Positions 27,460 to 37,646 of a stretch of DNA of 64,000 bases are shown here, piece after piece. The stretch is from Chrysomallon squamiferum. Lineage: Eukaryota; Mollusca; Gastropoda; Neomphalida; Peltospiridae. A model generated the notes under the pieces. That model was given only the letters and a program-made list of their open reading frames with translations, ran no database searches and had not been told where the DNA came from. Positions within the stretch are counted from its first letter, which is position 1, and every line of letters begins with the position of its first letter. Position numbers and translations under genes: made by a program. The stretch spans positions 1,820,510 through 1,884,509 of the forward strand of contig CM022676.1 of NCBI GenBank assembly GCA_012295275.1, written 5' to 3'.

Positions 27460-28324
27460 AACCACTACTACTGTTACCATTACAGGTTCCAGTTTTCCAG
27501 TGAATGAGTTGAATAGTACACCTACCAATGGACAGTTATGTACTAAAGTTCTGTATTTCACAGAGCAGGCAGTCACTCCATTCATGGGAACTATACACAA
27601 AAGGTGAAACATAGCCGTAATTTTAAAATGCATTAGACAACCTCTACACTTCAGTTTGATTTTGTTGATGTACAGAATGTTTTGTGAAAAATTTCACTGT
27701 GTTTGTGATGGTTTGTACGTATGTGCATGTGCACGAACACATATATGTTTGTGTGTGTGTGCACGCACATGTGTTTTATCAGGGTGTGTTTGTACATACA
27801 GAGCTGCATGTTTGTGTGTTTTTGTGTATTTCAATGCAGGTGATTTATAGATTTCTATGTATTTATATCTGTATTTATATGCATGTGTATATGCACACAT
27901 TGAATGCCTTTTCACATGCACGTGTCTATGTTTATTTCATTCTTTGTTTATCATTATTTTAATATTTTCATTTCATTTTAGATCAAATAGTTATTAATAT
28001 TATCATCATCAACATTTTATAACAAGAACAAATAAATGTTTCCAAATTTGCAGATGTTGTGAAACAACACTGATTTTAGACTGGTATTTTGACAGTGGTC
28101 TTTTAATTTCTTAATTATTCATGTTTTCCAGGTTAGGGGAGATTACTCTGAAAGACTTGAAATCAATGTTTGACCGGCCTGGTGCTTACAAATACCATTT
28201 CAAAGCACTGGATCCTGAGTACGGAACAGTGAAAGAGGAACTGCACTATGACGATGATGTAATACCAGGCTGGGAAGGGAAGATAGTCGCATGGATTGAA
28301 GAGGTTCATGGGACACCATGCTGA
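9541..28324 (+). CDS. DIXDC1: Dixin (DIX domain-containing protein 1), 18 coding exons
   Basis: Dixin is a cytoplasmic scaffold of Wnt/beta-catenin and JNK signalling that polymerises with Dishevelled and Axin through its DIX domain and contacts actin. Coding exons: 9541-9630, 12052-12181, 12845-12970, 13126-13265, 14155-14249, 15045-15086, 19825-20060, 20798-20910, 21430-21507, 22018-22122, 22708-22812, 23271-23324, 23883-24029, 24687-24797, 25908-26063, 26536-26617, 27486-27603, 28132-28324. They sum to 2,121 nt and every junction agrees in phase, giving 706 residues. CH domain at about 31-138 ([18 protein letters not shown] to LALAAHFKP); Ser/Pro-rich linker; coiled coil at about 287-487; a conserved block [19 protein letters not shown] domain at about 622-704 ([46 protein letters not shown]). 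Length and order match vertebrate Dixin. All introns are GT-AG. An alternative first exon is listed separately. Confidence 0.95.
10962..11054 (+). CDS. DIXDC1: DIXDC1 alternative first exon 1b
   Basis: A second ATG opens 31 codons ([20 protein letters not shown]...) ending in phase 0 at TTTCAA/GTAAGT, a near-perfect donor. It can splice in frame to exon 2 at 12052. Both candidate first exons begin with MSD and both end in phase 0, which fits alternative promoters; vertebrate DIXDC1 also has isoforms with different N termini. No acceptor with a good pyrimidine tract precedes the ATG, as expected for a first exon. Confidence 0.6.
11161..11235. repeat. AG dinucleotide tract
   Basis: About 36 AG copies, about 105 bases after the donor of the alternative DIXDC1 exon 1b. 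Confidence 0.95.
12052..13265 (+). CDS. DIXDC1: DIXDC1 exons 2-4: calponin-homology domain
   Basis: Exons 12052-12181, 12845-12970 and 13126-13265 encode the single CH domain, expected to contact actin. Key blocks are [60 protein letters not shown] and [20 protein letters not shown]. Acceptors are TTTCAG, CTTTCAG and TTGCAG. The 3' part of the intron before exon 3 is a long ATT/ACT tract (about 12450-12835) that ends about ten bases before the acceptor. Confidence 0.93.
13290..13765. repeat. CATA microsatellite, about 475 bp
   Basis: Near-pure CATA tetranucleotide with CACA and TATACA interruptions, in DIXDC1 intron 4. It directly abuts the exon 5-derived array on its right. Long open frames of Tyr/Ile/His/Thr on one strand and Met/Tyr/Val/Cys on the other are artefacts of this repeat. 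Confidence 0.95.
13768..14154 (+). repeat. Tandem array of DIXDC1 exon 5 acceptor copies
   Basis: Five copies of an acceptor plus exon start precede the real exon 5 acceptor. AG dinucleotides fall at 13790, 13860, 13912, 13989 and 14071, with the functional one at 14153. The two nearest copies share CCTC.TTTTCAG/GAAGC.TCAGCAGCTTTGGC with the true exon start. The third keeps only CAG/ATCATAA... CTTTGGCAGATGG, and the outer two only a weak CCTCC...CAG pattern. Similarity falls with distance from the exon. Confidence 0.75.
14155..14249 (+). CDS. DIXDC1: DIXDC1 exon 5
   Basis: Encodes [20 protein letters not shown] and a basic tail ([12 protein letters not shown]), matching the GAAAALADV... block after the CH domain in vertebrates. 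The donor at 14249 (AAG/GTAGAT) is chosen because it leaves phase 2, as exon 6 requires. A stronger-looking GCA/GTGAGT at 14235 would put exon 6 out of frame. Confidence 0.85.
15045..15086 (+). CDS. DIXDC1: DIXDC1 exon 6, 42-nt microexon
   Basis: Acceptor TTCTTCTAG and donor GTATGT frame 42 nucleotides in phase 2-2, encoding about [14 protein letters not shown]. Because the length is a multiple of three and the phases match, exon 5 can also splice straight to exon 7 in frame, so this could be a cassette exon. Confidence 0.7.
15087..19824. other. DIXDC1 intron 6, 4.7 kb
   Basis: The longest DIXDC1 intron. It contains poly-A/AAAT runs (about 15580-15615 and 16110-16140), a CT tract (about 16493-16563), a TGATGA-rich stretch (about 18737-18815) and poly-A (about 19592-19617). 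No exon or transposon was recognised. Confidence 0.7.
16493..16563. repeat. CT dinucleotide tract
   Basis: About 35 copies of CT in DIXDC1 intron 6. It generates Ser-Leu open frames. Confidence 0.95.
19825..20060 (+). CDS. DIXDC1: DIXDC1 exon 7: Ser/Pro-rich linker
   Basis: Low-complexity linker between the CH domain and coiled coil: [58 protein letters not shown] and TP pairs could be phosphorylation sites. It opens with one base that completes the Val codon begun in exon 6 and ends at TCCA/GTAAGC. Confidence 0.9.
20798..24797 (+). CDS. DIXDC1: DIXDC1 exons 8-14: coiled-coil region
   Basis: Seven exons (20798-20910, 21430-21507, 22018-22122, 22708-22812, 23271-23324, 23883-24029, 24687-24797) encode a Glu/Lys/Leu-rich helix typical of the Dixin coiled coil, for example [56 protein letters not shown] and [20 protein letters not shown]. 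Exons 9-15 are all phase 0-0 with lengths divisible by three (78, 105, 105, 54, 147, 111, 156), so any could be skipped without a frame change. Confidence 0.92.
20911..21270 (+). repeat. Degenerate minisatellite starting at the exon 8 donor
   Basis: Units of roughly 60-70 bp with a core GGTA.ATCAAATATTACA recur through the intron (near 20998, 21060, 21105, 21176, 21218). The exon 8 donor itself (GACTTG/GTAATAGAAGTATTATAG) resembles the unit start, so it may be the founding copy. Divergence is high. Confidence 0.45.
21680..21930. repeat. GT tract followed by CT tract
   Basis: GT (about 21694-21752) and CT (about 21838-21928) tracts in DIXDC1 intron 9, within 350 bp of the exon 10 acceptor. 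Confidence 0.95.
22448..22570. repeat. CA tract and TCTA tetranucleotides
   Basis: CA repeats (about 22450-22486) pass into GATA/TCTA tetranucleotides in DIXDC1 intron 10. Confidence 0.9.
23548..23632. repeat. CT tract then AT tract
   Basis: About 32 CT copies followed by a short AT run in DIXDC1 intron 12. Confidence 0.95.
24010..24415 (+). repeat. Degenerate tandem array headed by the exon 13 donor
   Basis: The exon 13 end and donor (GGAGAGACTGGGGTAAGATA) recur downstream as GGCGAGACTGG (near 24060), GGAGAAACTGGTATGATTAT (near 24138), GGAGAAATGGGTATGATTAT (near 24264) and GAGAAACTGGGGTATGATAT (near 24332), with AT-rich spacers. About five units, in the same orientation as the gene. Confidence 0.6.
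25739..25900. repeat. ATT/ACT/GTT trinucleotide tract before exon 15
   Basis: About 160 bp of trinucleotide repeat that ends only a few bases before the exon 15 acceptor (CTAACAG, exon starts 25908). The usual pyrimidine tract is replaced by GTT repeats. Confidence 0.9.
25908..26063 (+). CDS. DIXDC1: DIXDC1 exon 15
   Basis: Encodes [20 protein letters not shown], then [20 protein letters not shown] and a Ser/Thr tail. This closely parallels the DPQHHTIDSLEQ block of vertebrate Dixin, a useful marker of the family. Confidence 0.93.
26020..26390 (+). repeat. Degenerate array derived from the exon 15 end
   Basis: The exon 15 terminus and donor (GCCAGTCACAG/GTATTGTT) recur as AACAGCCAGTCATAGTTATT (near 26092), AAGCCAATCACAG (near 26181), AAGCCCATCATGG (near 26221), ACAGCCAATCAATGATACTG (near 26317) and AAGCCAGACGTAG (near 26363), with spacers of about 40-95 bp. 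Confidence 0.5.
26536..28324 (+). CDS. DIXDC1: DIXDC1 exons 16-18: DIX domain and C terminus
   Basis: Exon 16 (26536-26617) is a basic, proline-rich linker ([20 protein letters not shown]). Exon 17 (27486-27603) starts the DIX domain ([20 protein letters not shown]) and exon 18 (28132-28324) completes it ([40 protein letters not shown]), ending HGTPC and TGA. The DIX domain mediates head-to-tail polymerisation. An ACT trinucleotide tract (about 27287-27470) lies directly before exon 17's acceptor. Confidence 0.95.
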
Positions 28325-31300
28325 CTGTTGCCTTGGAAACCACTTCTGTTTTTTAAAAACCTTAGTCAGTTAATACAATATTCTCAGCCTTGTTGATGAT
28401 TTTCATATCAAAAGAATTGGTGTATCATAAAATTCTGAGAGACAAACTAGTTGGACACATACATAGAGCATATAGCAACACATCCTGCTTACTGGTCTGT
28501 GCACTTACCAATCTGCTGCCATTCTGCATGTGCATTTCACTCAGACTCATCTGCATTACTGTCACATGATTATCAAAATTGCTATCCTTTTCCAGAATAC
28601 TCTGAACGAAAAGAAATGATGGACTGAAATAGGAAATGATTATATCAATATTTAAGATTTGAAAATGAGAATCAAATTTTACAGTGGTGCTTTTATAAAA
28701 AAAAATGTAAATTAAGAAAAAAAGAAAATTATCTGTTTTAAGAAGCCAGGACAGTTGAAAAGTAAGATTTGAAAATGCAGTCTTACTCTTAAAATCGTAA
28801 CGTTATAAAAACAGATCTGAGATTAATAATTCAAAAACATGTAACTGACTGAAAACCTTTTTCAAATTATTTGGAATCTCAGTGTTAGAAGCTGAATGAT
28901 GGAAGCAAGTGGAACTTAAATTACATTTTTTATATGAAAAATAACTATTTAAAAACATATTTCAGGTTAAAACAAGCCAAATTATCCTTACAACATAAGT
29001 TCAACAGAAGCTTTCTTTAATCCAGATATTCAAAATAAAATCATGGAAAAATAAATGGAAACCACACTATAAAATTATAAATAATTTATATTATTTCATT
29101 CCAGGAGTTATTTCTCTAGTTAATGTTTAATTGAAGATTTCATGAGCTTGTCAGATTAAATTAACTTGAGAAATATTTTCTCTGCTATGTATTTGTTGTT
29201 GCAATAATGTGGATTATTTCATTCCAGGAGTTTTCTATTTATTTCTATTCTTAATGTATAATTGCTGCTTCACTGAACTGATAGAATTAACTTTATTTAT
29301 TGCTGCAATATATTTGAATGTATCAGTTATTTATTTCATATTGCTGCATTTGATAACAAAGATATTTATTTATATGCCGATACTCTATCACAGTCCTCAT
29401 TATTATAATTTGTTACATTTTATTACAAACAGTCTGTTTGTTAAATATCAGTAATTGTCTCCCTTTATTACTATGCATCATGGATGACATTAATGGAGGT
29501 TTGAATCTATGAAATATGATCCAAGAATGTCTACTGAATAAGTATAGAGTACAAATAAAAAATAAAATATAAATAAATTGTGTATGCTTCAAGTTTAATT
29601 TGTTTCTGGTAACCAGTTTTAACTAATAACTAAGTATGACAACAAAAACTGCCAAAACAGATTTTATTTGCTTCCAAGTTACTGTTATCGGTTTTGGATA
29701 ATTATTGTAATGAAGATAGAACATTTCAGGGTTTCTTTTCTTGACAAGTTCTAGCAACTTTGTCAGTAACTCAGGCTTGTAATAGGAAATACCAGTCTTC
29801 TGTCATCATTGTAAGCTGCTTTTCTTTTCTATTTCTTCTTACATTATTATTATTAAGAAAAGGTGGTACCAAAGACATACAAAACAATAACTTGGATGTA
29901 AATGTATTTAGGATGTTTAGATGTACCATCACAGGTATGTTAATAATGATATGATTTATGTTAATATTTTCAGGACTAATTAAAAATTGATTCCTATAAT
30001 ATTTAATGTGTATCTGTTCTCTGGTATGGAAACAATCTTACATTGGTTTTTTCAAAAGAAAAAAATTAATAAACAAGAAATCTATAATAATAATGATGAT
30101 GAGGATGATGATAATGATAAACAAACAAGCAGATAAACAAACAAAGAAATAATGTTAAGTACAGTTTATTTTGAGACTAGTGAAATTTTGCTAGTCTGTA
30201 GTTTTAAGTGAAATATATTAATTGCAATAAATTAAACAAATAAAATTTAGAATGTCCAGTTTTAAAATGTATCTGTGATGGTAACCACAAACAGCTTACT
30301 TACAGTTTTTATAATCCAAAGTGTTTTTATATATATGGTTTATAATGCCGTATGTGTTCATAGACAATAACAAAATTCAGTAGTTCAGTAGTAAAGCTAT
30401 CTCAAAGTTTCTGAAGCAGTTTTTCTGATATTAATGGTGTCACCATTCCCATTGGATTTATTTCTGTGATGAATAATTCTAGCATTTGTGATGATGTCAT
30501 TCCAATGGAACTGTGATGTCATGAATAAATTAAGTGGTGTCATAAATAACAATAAGTGTGATGTCATGAATACATTAGGTTTTGATGACATAAATGCATC
30601 TGGACTTTTTGGTTGGTGATGTCCTCTTAAACATTCAACTATGACATCATCAGCAGAAACTTGACTGTGATGTCACCACTGAATTAGTGATACCATCTTC
30701 TAAGCTTGTGATGTCACAAACTGAAAATGAAAAAGTGCAAAAAAAACTTTTCATGGCCTTGTTTTTGTTACTTTTTGCCTTAATGGTGGATGTTTTTACA
30801 AAATATTATGAAGCTTTTGTTGTTATTTTTTATGCTTATGCAAATAAGTCTAACAATATTGTTGATGTATAATCTGTCTCAGTTTGTTCTCTCTTAATAG
30901 AATATATATATATATATATATAGTATATGTTGTAGGAACAGTGAAATCTCTTATTATTATCACAGACATTTTCACAAGTTTAATCTAATGCTGTTGAATA
31001 ATTTGGTTTTTCATTAACACTAAAGACATATCATACACAATTCCATAAACTTCTGGGCTTTTTAGAGCGGGTTATTCTGTGTATTTTTTTTTTTTTATAT
31101 GTTGTTAAATATTATTGGGCAACATATTTAAAGAAAGTAGAAGTGCTATTCTGGTAAATGTTAAAAACATGATTCTTATAACCAGTGAGTTCTGACAAGG
31201 ACAGTATCAAAACCAGTTTAAACTAAACATTTATAAAAATAAAAATAATAACAAACAAAATTCAAAATAGCCACGTAATATGTAAAGATTTACTTCCTTT

Positions 31301-32342
31301 TTTTTTGGTTGCCAAGTATTCAATTACTACATCTTTCACAAACATTTGCCTATCACAAAATAACTTTAATTCTTGCCTTTCATTGGTGGATTTGTGTGTG
31401 TAGAATCTCGTTAATGTAAATGGTAGAGTAGATGTTAATTCTTGGTGTCTGTTAAATAGGTATTAATGTTTACTGATTATTTATTCTTCTTGCTCTTTCC
31501 ATAGCTTTTATTATTATTCTCAGTGAGGTATTATTATTATTATTGTTGTTATTATATTTATTTATTATTCTTATTATTATTTTCATCATTATTATTGTTA
31601 GTTATTTAAACACAAATTATTAATTATAATATTATTATTCCTATAAAACTACCTTCAGACTAAAAGTGCAAGTTGTGAATGAAATATTAAATTAATATTG
31701 TATTGTGAGTTCCATTCACAGTCTTTCTCATTATTTTCCAAAATAAAAAAACCAGTTTCCAAATTTTAGATACATCATCACCCATATATTTTAGATAAGT
31801 GTTTATTAACTTGTATTTTTTTCTTCCTCCTGTTACCAGCATCATTAAAGATCTTCCTTCAGATGATTTAAATGTTTCTAGTCAGTTCACAAAATTTGTC
31901 ATTTTAATCAAGAATTCATTTTTGTTATTTTTCTGCTCAAACCTTCAAATAATATGGTTAGCAGAAAGGGGAAAAAGAAAGAAAATTAAAAAACAAGAAT
32001 CAAAATGTTATAAATTTGCACCTGTACCTAATAAAATAATTTATTGAAAGTTTAGTAGCAACGTTTATCATTTTTCTACTTATATTCATATCACTGGATA
32101 ACATATTATCATAATTACTAAGGAAATTCTAAAATTTCATCAGTTATTTAAGATATATCAAAAGATGACATCATTTTGCATTGCTAAATTTAGAATTATT
32201 CTTAGTTTGTTACAAGCCATTTCATTGGTCACTGAAGCATTCTGTTTTATAGGTTATTCAAATTATTAGCACACTGCCATTTTTGTTAGAATTTGTTACT
32301 GAAAACTTTTCTTTAATAAAATTAATTATAAATCTTAAATAC

Positions 32343-32382
<40 letters not shown>

Positions 32383-33311
32383 GAAAGTTATTTTAGTACC
32401 AAATATTTTAATTCTTTTAACATTTATTATAATTTGTATTGTTTTTAAGTGGCTTTCTAAATTAAGTTTATATGAATCTAAGATATTTTATATAAATTAG
32501 GTCTATATGAATGAAGTTAACATGTTTTATATATAAATTAGGTCTATATGAATCATAATAATATTTTGTGTAAAATATGTTTCAATGGTTTGTGTAACAT
32601 GAAATTTTTTAATTTCAATCAATATAAATAAATTTGTTTACACATTTTTTTTTTTAATGAATTGGGCTAAAATGTAACACAGGCTTCTGTAAATCATGTT
32701 ACACTGAAATATTTTTAGTTACTTTTGTAACATATTGGGGTAAAATCTTTATTTAATTTACCTCTGTACAAAAAATATTGGTTCAATATGGTTTTTTGAA
32801 CATATCTCTACATTTTATATTTTAATTTTTTTTTTAGTTTAACTAAAACTGGCTGCATTTGCAACAGGGTAGATTTAACTTTTTATCTTTTATTTTGTTA
32901 TGTTATGGTCAGCTTTACTTGATCATAAAGTAAATAGCGTTATTTTGAAAATATTCTTTTTGAATGTGTCTTCAAGAGAGTCACTCCTATTTGTTGGCTC
33001 ATCAATTATTTTTTATATTTTCACTATCCATTTTGTTGAAAGCAGAGGAGTAAGACAAGAAAAACAAGAAAAACAATTGGGATATTAGGTAATTTCCTAA
33101 TTCTCAAGCAAGAATGGTGCTTTTCTATTCAGGTAATAATTGTGTAAATGTTTGAATAAAAAACCTTAAATAAATAATTAAAGTAAATAAACAGTGAATT
33201 AATTAAACAAATTAACAAAAAATCAATTCATAAATGATAATAAATGAAGATCATTTTAATTTTATAACGATGGTAAAAATATATTTACTTTCACTGAAAT
33301 TAGCTTTTATT

Positions 33312-33346
<35 letters not shown>

Positions 33347-33908
33347 CTTACTTATTACATTAACAATTTAATTTTTTTTTCTTCTTTTATCCTAAAAATA
33401 TTTAGAATCATTCCATTACAATAATTCCATACCTAAATTTATGATTTCGTTTTCAAGAAGAAATTTTACTTTATAATCTGTCAGTTCCTCTAGCTTTACT
33501 GTGCATATCAGGTAGATATTGCAGCACAGCACATTCCATAATATTATTTAAATAAATCACATTAATATTTGATTAATGAAAAAATAAAAAATAAATTCTT
33601 ACATACTATTAATTTAAACTGTAAGTGTATAATTCTGAAAAGAAGGTTAATTACTATTGTTGTTGTTATTATTATTATTATTATTGATCAGAAGTATTAT
33701 AATCAAAATTAAGGAACTATCTGCTAGAGCTGAAATATATTTTAATCATGTACGCATGTGTGTGTGTGCAACAACACACACATAAAACACTGATCACCAG
33801 AAATGTTTTTATTAAGTTGGTCATCTTAACAATGTTTTTGAATATTACTTTATTTATTATGATAATAATTATAATACTAAATCAACATTATATATCTTGA
33901 TGTATTTA

Positions 33909-33951
<43 letters not shown>

Positions 33952-34760
33952 ATTATTTTCTTTTTCTTTTTGCTATTTATTTGTTTTTTCATTAACTCAC
34001 AGATATTGTATTAAGACTATTTATCTCATTTTATGTGGAAACGTGTTTGTTGTTTGTTGTTTTGCATTGGTTAATGCAGTAGGAAGCCTGTGTAATGGTA
34101 TTTTTATTTTCATTTTGCAAGTGAGGCTGGCGAAAAGTAATCTCCAATAAAAAGTACAACAAAACCACAAGAAGACTTGTTTTTATTTCTAACACTGAGA
34201 TTGCTCTTGTGCGTGTGTGCGTGCGTGCGTGTGTGTGTGTGTGTGTGAGAGAGATAGAGACAGACAGACCGAGTGAGAGATAACATGCATTTGTGTATTT
34301 AGAAAGAGACAATAGTCAAAGATCATATAAATATGCAAAATGGACATGTGGTTGGACACAGACACACACACACACATATATGGGTGCATACAAACACCAA
34401 AAAATAATGATGATAATAACTAAGAACAGCAACAAAACTGCAGCAGCAACAATACTACAAATAAACAATAAATAATAAATAAATAAAGATTAAATACCCA
34501 CCCCAAAAAAGAACATATGTTCATTTCCTTTCTTTTTAAAACAAATTTTTTTTTTCTTTTTACTTAAAAAAATATCACTGATAATATAAGCAACCAGAAA
34601 AAAAGAACAAAAAATCCCTCCAAAATAATGGGAAAAATAGAAATAACAAAAGTTATTTCTGTTTCTTTTTACTCTACCAAATCATATAAAAAAATAAATA
34701 AAATAATAAAAGACAGTAAAACTAAGCAAAGAAATGAAAAACAATGAACGTTCGCTGTTG
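28325..34760. other. DIXDC1 3' flank and AT-rich intergenic DNA
   Basis: The DIXDC1 3' UTR must begin here, but no single polyadenylation signal stands out; AATAAA-containing runs occur near 29035 and 29560. A block near 29090 (TTATTTCATTCCAGGAGTT) recurs near 29213, a local imperfect duplication. ATT tracts (about 32342-32382 and 33919-33951), an ATTT tract (about 33310-33345) and GT/CA runs (about 33756-33782 and 34205-34245) follow. No further exon recognised. Confidence 0.6.
30431..30722. repeat. Array of about eleven TGATGTCA-like units
   Basis: A degenerate tandem repeat with period about 25-40 bp and core GTGATGTCAT, seen clearly near 30488, 30511, 30558, 30691 and 30708, with variants such as GTGGTGTCAT and TATGACATCA between them. 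TGATGTCA is one base from the palindromic CRE/ATF site, so the array could be read as a cluster of weak bZIP sites. This reading is inference. Confidence 0.6.
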
Positions 34761-34798
34761 CGGTAGACAGTATTTCTGTTGCGGAAAGGCGCACCACA

Positions 34799-34849
34799 AT
34801 GGTGGACTTTAACTACCAACATTTTAAGTTCTTCACCAAAAAGGTTTGA
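34799..34849 (+). other. Short upstream ORF before RBM42
   Basis: An ATG in the presumed RBM42 5' UTR opens 16 codons (MVDFNYQHFKFFTKKV) and stops 27 bases before the RBM42 start. It could dampen translation of RBM42. The transcription start is unknown, so it may not be in the mRNA. Confidence 0.3.
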
Positions 34850-34876
34850 TTTTACAGAACTAGGATATCAACAACT

Positions 34877-37613
34877 ATGGCGTCGATAACATCTGAAAAG
34901 TTAAAAGAAATGGAGGCGGAAATGAACCGGTGAGAAATTATATATATTCTGGACATTAACGTGGAAGTAATTATGTTAAAATTATCTACAATCGAATATT
35001 TGATAAAGCGATGTAATTCGGTAATATATGTTTCTTGGAACCTGACAAAAATGTGATGTATGTCTTGTAATTTCGTGATAGTAAATTTACGTAAGACAAT
35101 TTTAGGATCACCGGTAAATGGTTTATTTATTATGAAACAGATGAAGAACAATTTAATCAAACACAAATACACACATTAATAAGCACACACTCTGTTACTC
35201 ATAAATCACAATGAATCCTTAAATTTAAACTAGCCGAATTGATCATTGATGTTTTTTTAAATTATACATTTAATTCGATTGAGTAACTATAGACGGTATA
35301 GTAATTGTTTCATTTTAAAAATAATTTGTAATCAAATTGACTACGAACACCTAGATTGTAAGATTTTGTTATCAAAGTCATTTAAAAGATGTAATCATTA
35401 ACGTAATGGAACCGTAAAAGAACATTATAATCAGTCGTCATCAAATCATTTTTATGAATATTGACAATCAATAAAATGAATAATATTAAGTAAATAACAG
35501 ATAAATGCAGTTAGTTACTGCGTCAGAATTCTTTATAATATATATATATTAAATCTTACTTTTTTCTTTGGATAGATATGTGTTATCGACACAACAATAA
35601 CTAAATAAATTTGTGTCACCAGAATAAAATGAATATTAATTCAAACCATTCTGGTTCACATCTGAACAAAATATACTGAGTCAGTAAGTGAAGTTGAAAA
35701 CCTGGACTCTGGAGATTAGATCAAATTTTAATACTTTTTTCAAGAATATTTCTTTATTTGATATATTATAATATTATAAACATCTTTTTAATTTTATTTA
35801 TGTATTTACATTTTTTTTTTTTTTGCTTGTTTGTTAACAAAATTTAATACCATTTCAGAAGTTTGTCTTTCACTGTAACATATATACAAATACTGAAGTT
35901 TTTTTTATTATTTTTAACTTTTTTTAAAAACAATTTTGAAAGTGTTTAATTTTTCTATATTTTTTCTTCACTGCAAAATATTATTTTAAATTCTGTTTTG
36001 TTTGTTTGTTTGTTGTTTTTTAACTTTTTTTGTTGAATAATTTGTTCAATCTCATTTTTCTTTCAGCTTCGAGGCTGAGATCCTCACGAATGATATGGGA
36101 AGGGGAGGCATGACACGAATGATCATTGGTGCAGAAACTTTCACTCGAGTTCAGCAACAGCTACAACAGAAACCACAGAACTCATTAACACCTGGCATCT
36201 CGCAGGACGCTCCAGTGACACAGCAAAAAATGCCCATAACAGGCGAGTTAAAAACACAGAGTGGAAATCAACTTAGTAATTAAATACTGTAATACTGAAA
36301 AGTAGATTGTTCATACATACCTGATCAAGCAAATTAATTGAATATACAAATACTGTAATATTAAAGGATGCAAAGAAGCTTTTTAATACAGAATATTATA
36401 GATGGTTTGTCTTCACTTAGAAGTGGATATATTATTAATGAAATATTAACAAAAAAAACAAAACAAATAATGATAATAATAATAATATAATGATAATCAA
36501 ATACAAATGAAACATCCTGGGATAAAAGTAAACAGTTCATTAAAAACCATAAGACAGGAATAAATTGCTGAAAACAACCTAATTTTAAATGCTTAAAGAT
36601 GTTAACTTTCATTATCAACATTATTAAATCATTTTGAAATTTGTATATCCAAAGACAAATGAACATGGGAATGATCCTGAGAATTGTGTTGAGCCACTTG
36701 GGACCCTACTTTTGTACATTAGAAAATAATATCAGTTGCCTGTAGTTTTTATTTTTAAATAGTCATAGCTTTGCCTCATGAGTTATTTACAGGAAATACC
36801 ATGTTTATACCTGAGAATGTTTCAAGCTATTTAGTTTTCAGATATTCATTGTCAAATCCTCAACACTGAAACTTTACGTCACAAATTTTTTGTTGTTAAA
36901 TCTAAGTAACAGCCATTAAAAGCATCTTTTAATAAACAAGATATGCCACAAGCTTGTCTGTTCATCCTGTCACATGTGACTGAGGCTACAGTTGTTCAGA
37001 TGAAAGTATAATTAATAATACTTCATCTGAAGCAGTAACAAATATTTTTGAATAAATATATCAGTAGCTTCCGTTGACAAACAAGATTACACAACAAACC
37101 TATTTCTAATCAGGTGTAATAGAGGCTATAATTATTGTTATAATTAATAATATTTCTCAATTTTAATATTACATCTGAAGCAAACATAACTAAAATATTT
37201 TTGAATAAATGTAAAACTACTTACAGTTATATATTAACTATTCTTTTAGCAGTCGGCATAATTTAAGTTCTGCTAGTGAATAATTATTGCAGTCTTTTGA
37301 AGAATACCTCATTATTAATCGAGAATAAAGTTAATTAACAAACAATATGCAGATATTTTAAATTGTTTTCAAGTAGTGGTGGGATTAGGTCAGTGTAGAA
37401 GGGACCGTGATTTTTGTTATTATCTCATAAAATCTCTGACAGTAACATCAATAAATTGTCAAGGAGGTTTGCCTGTGCACTGGCTACTACTGCCATAACA
37501 GCAAGTGTCAGAAGTGTGTGCTAAGGGAGATCACTCCACCTCAGATACTTTTTAATGAAAAGCATTAGATGAGCATTTTTTGAGATTATTAGCATGATTT
37601 AAAAATAGATGAG

Positions 37614-37646
<33 letters not shown>

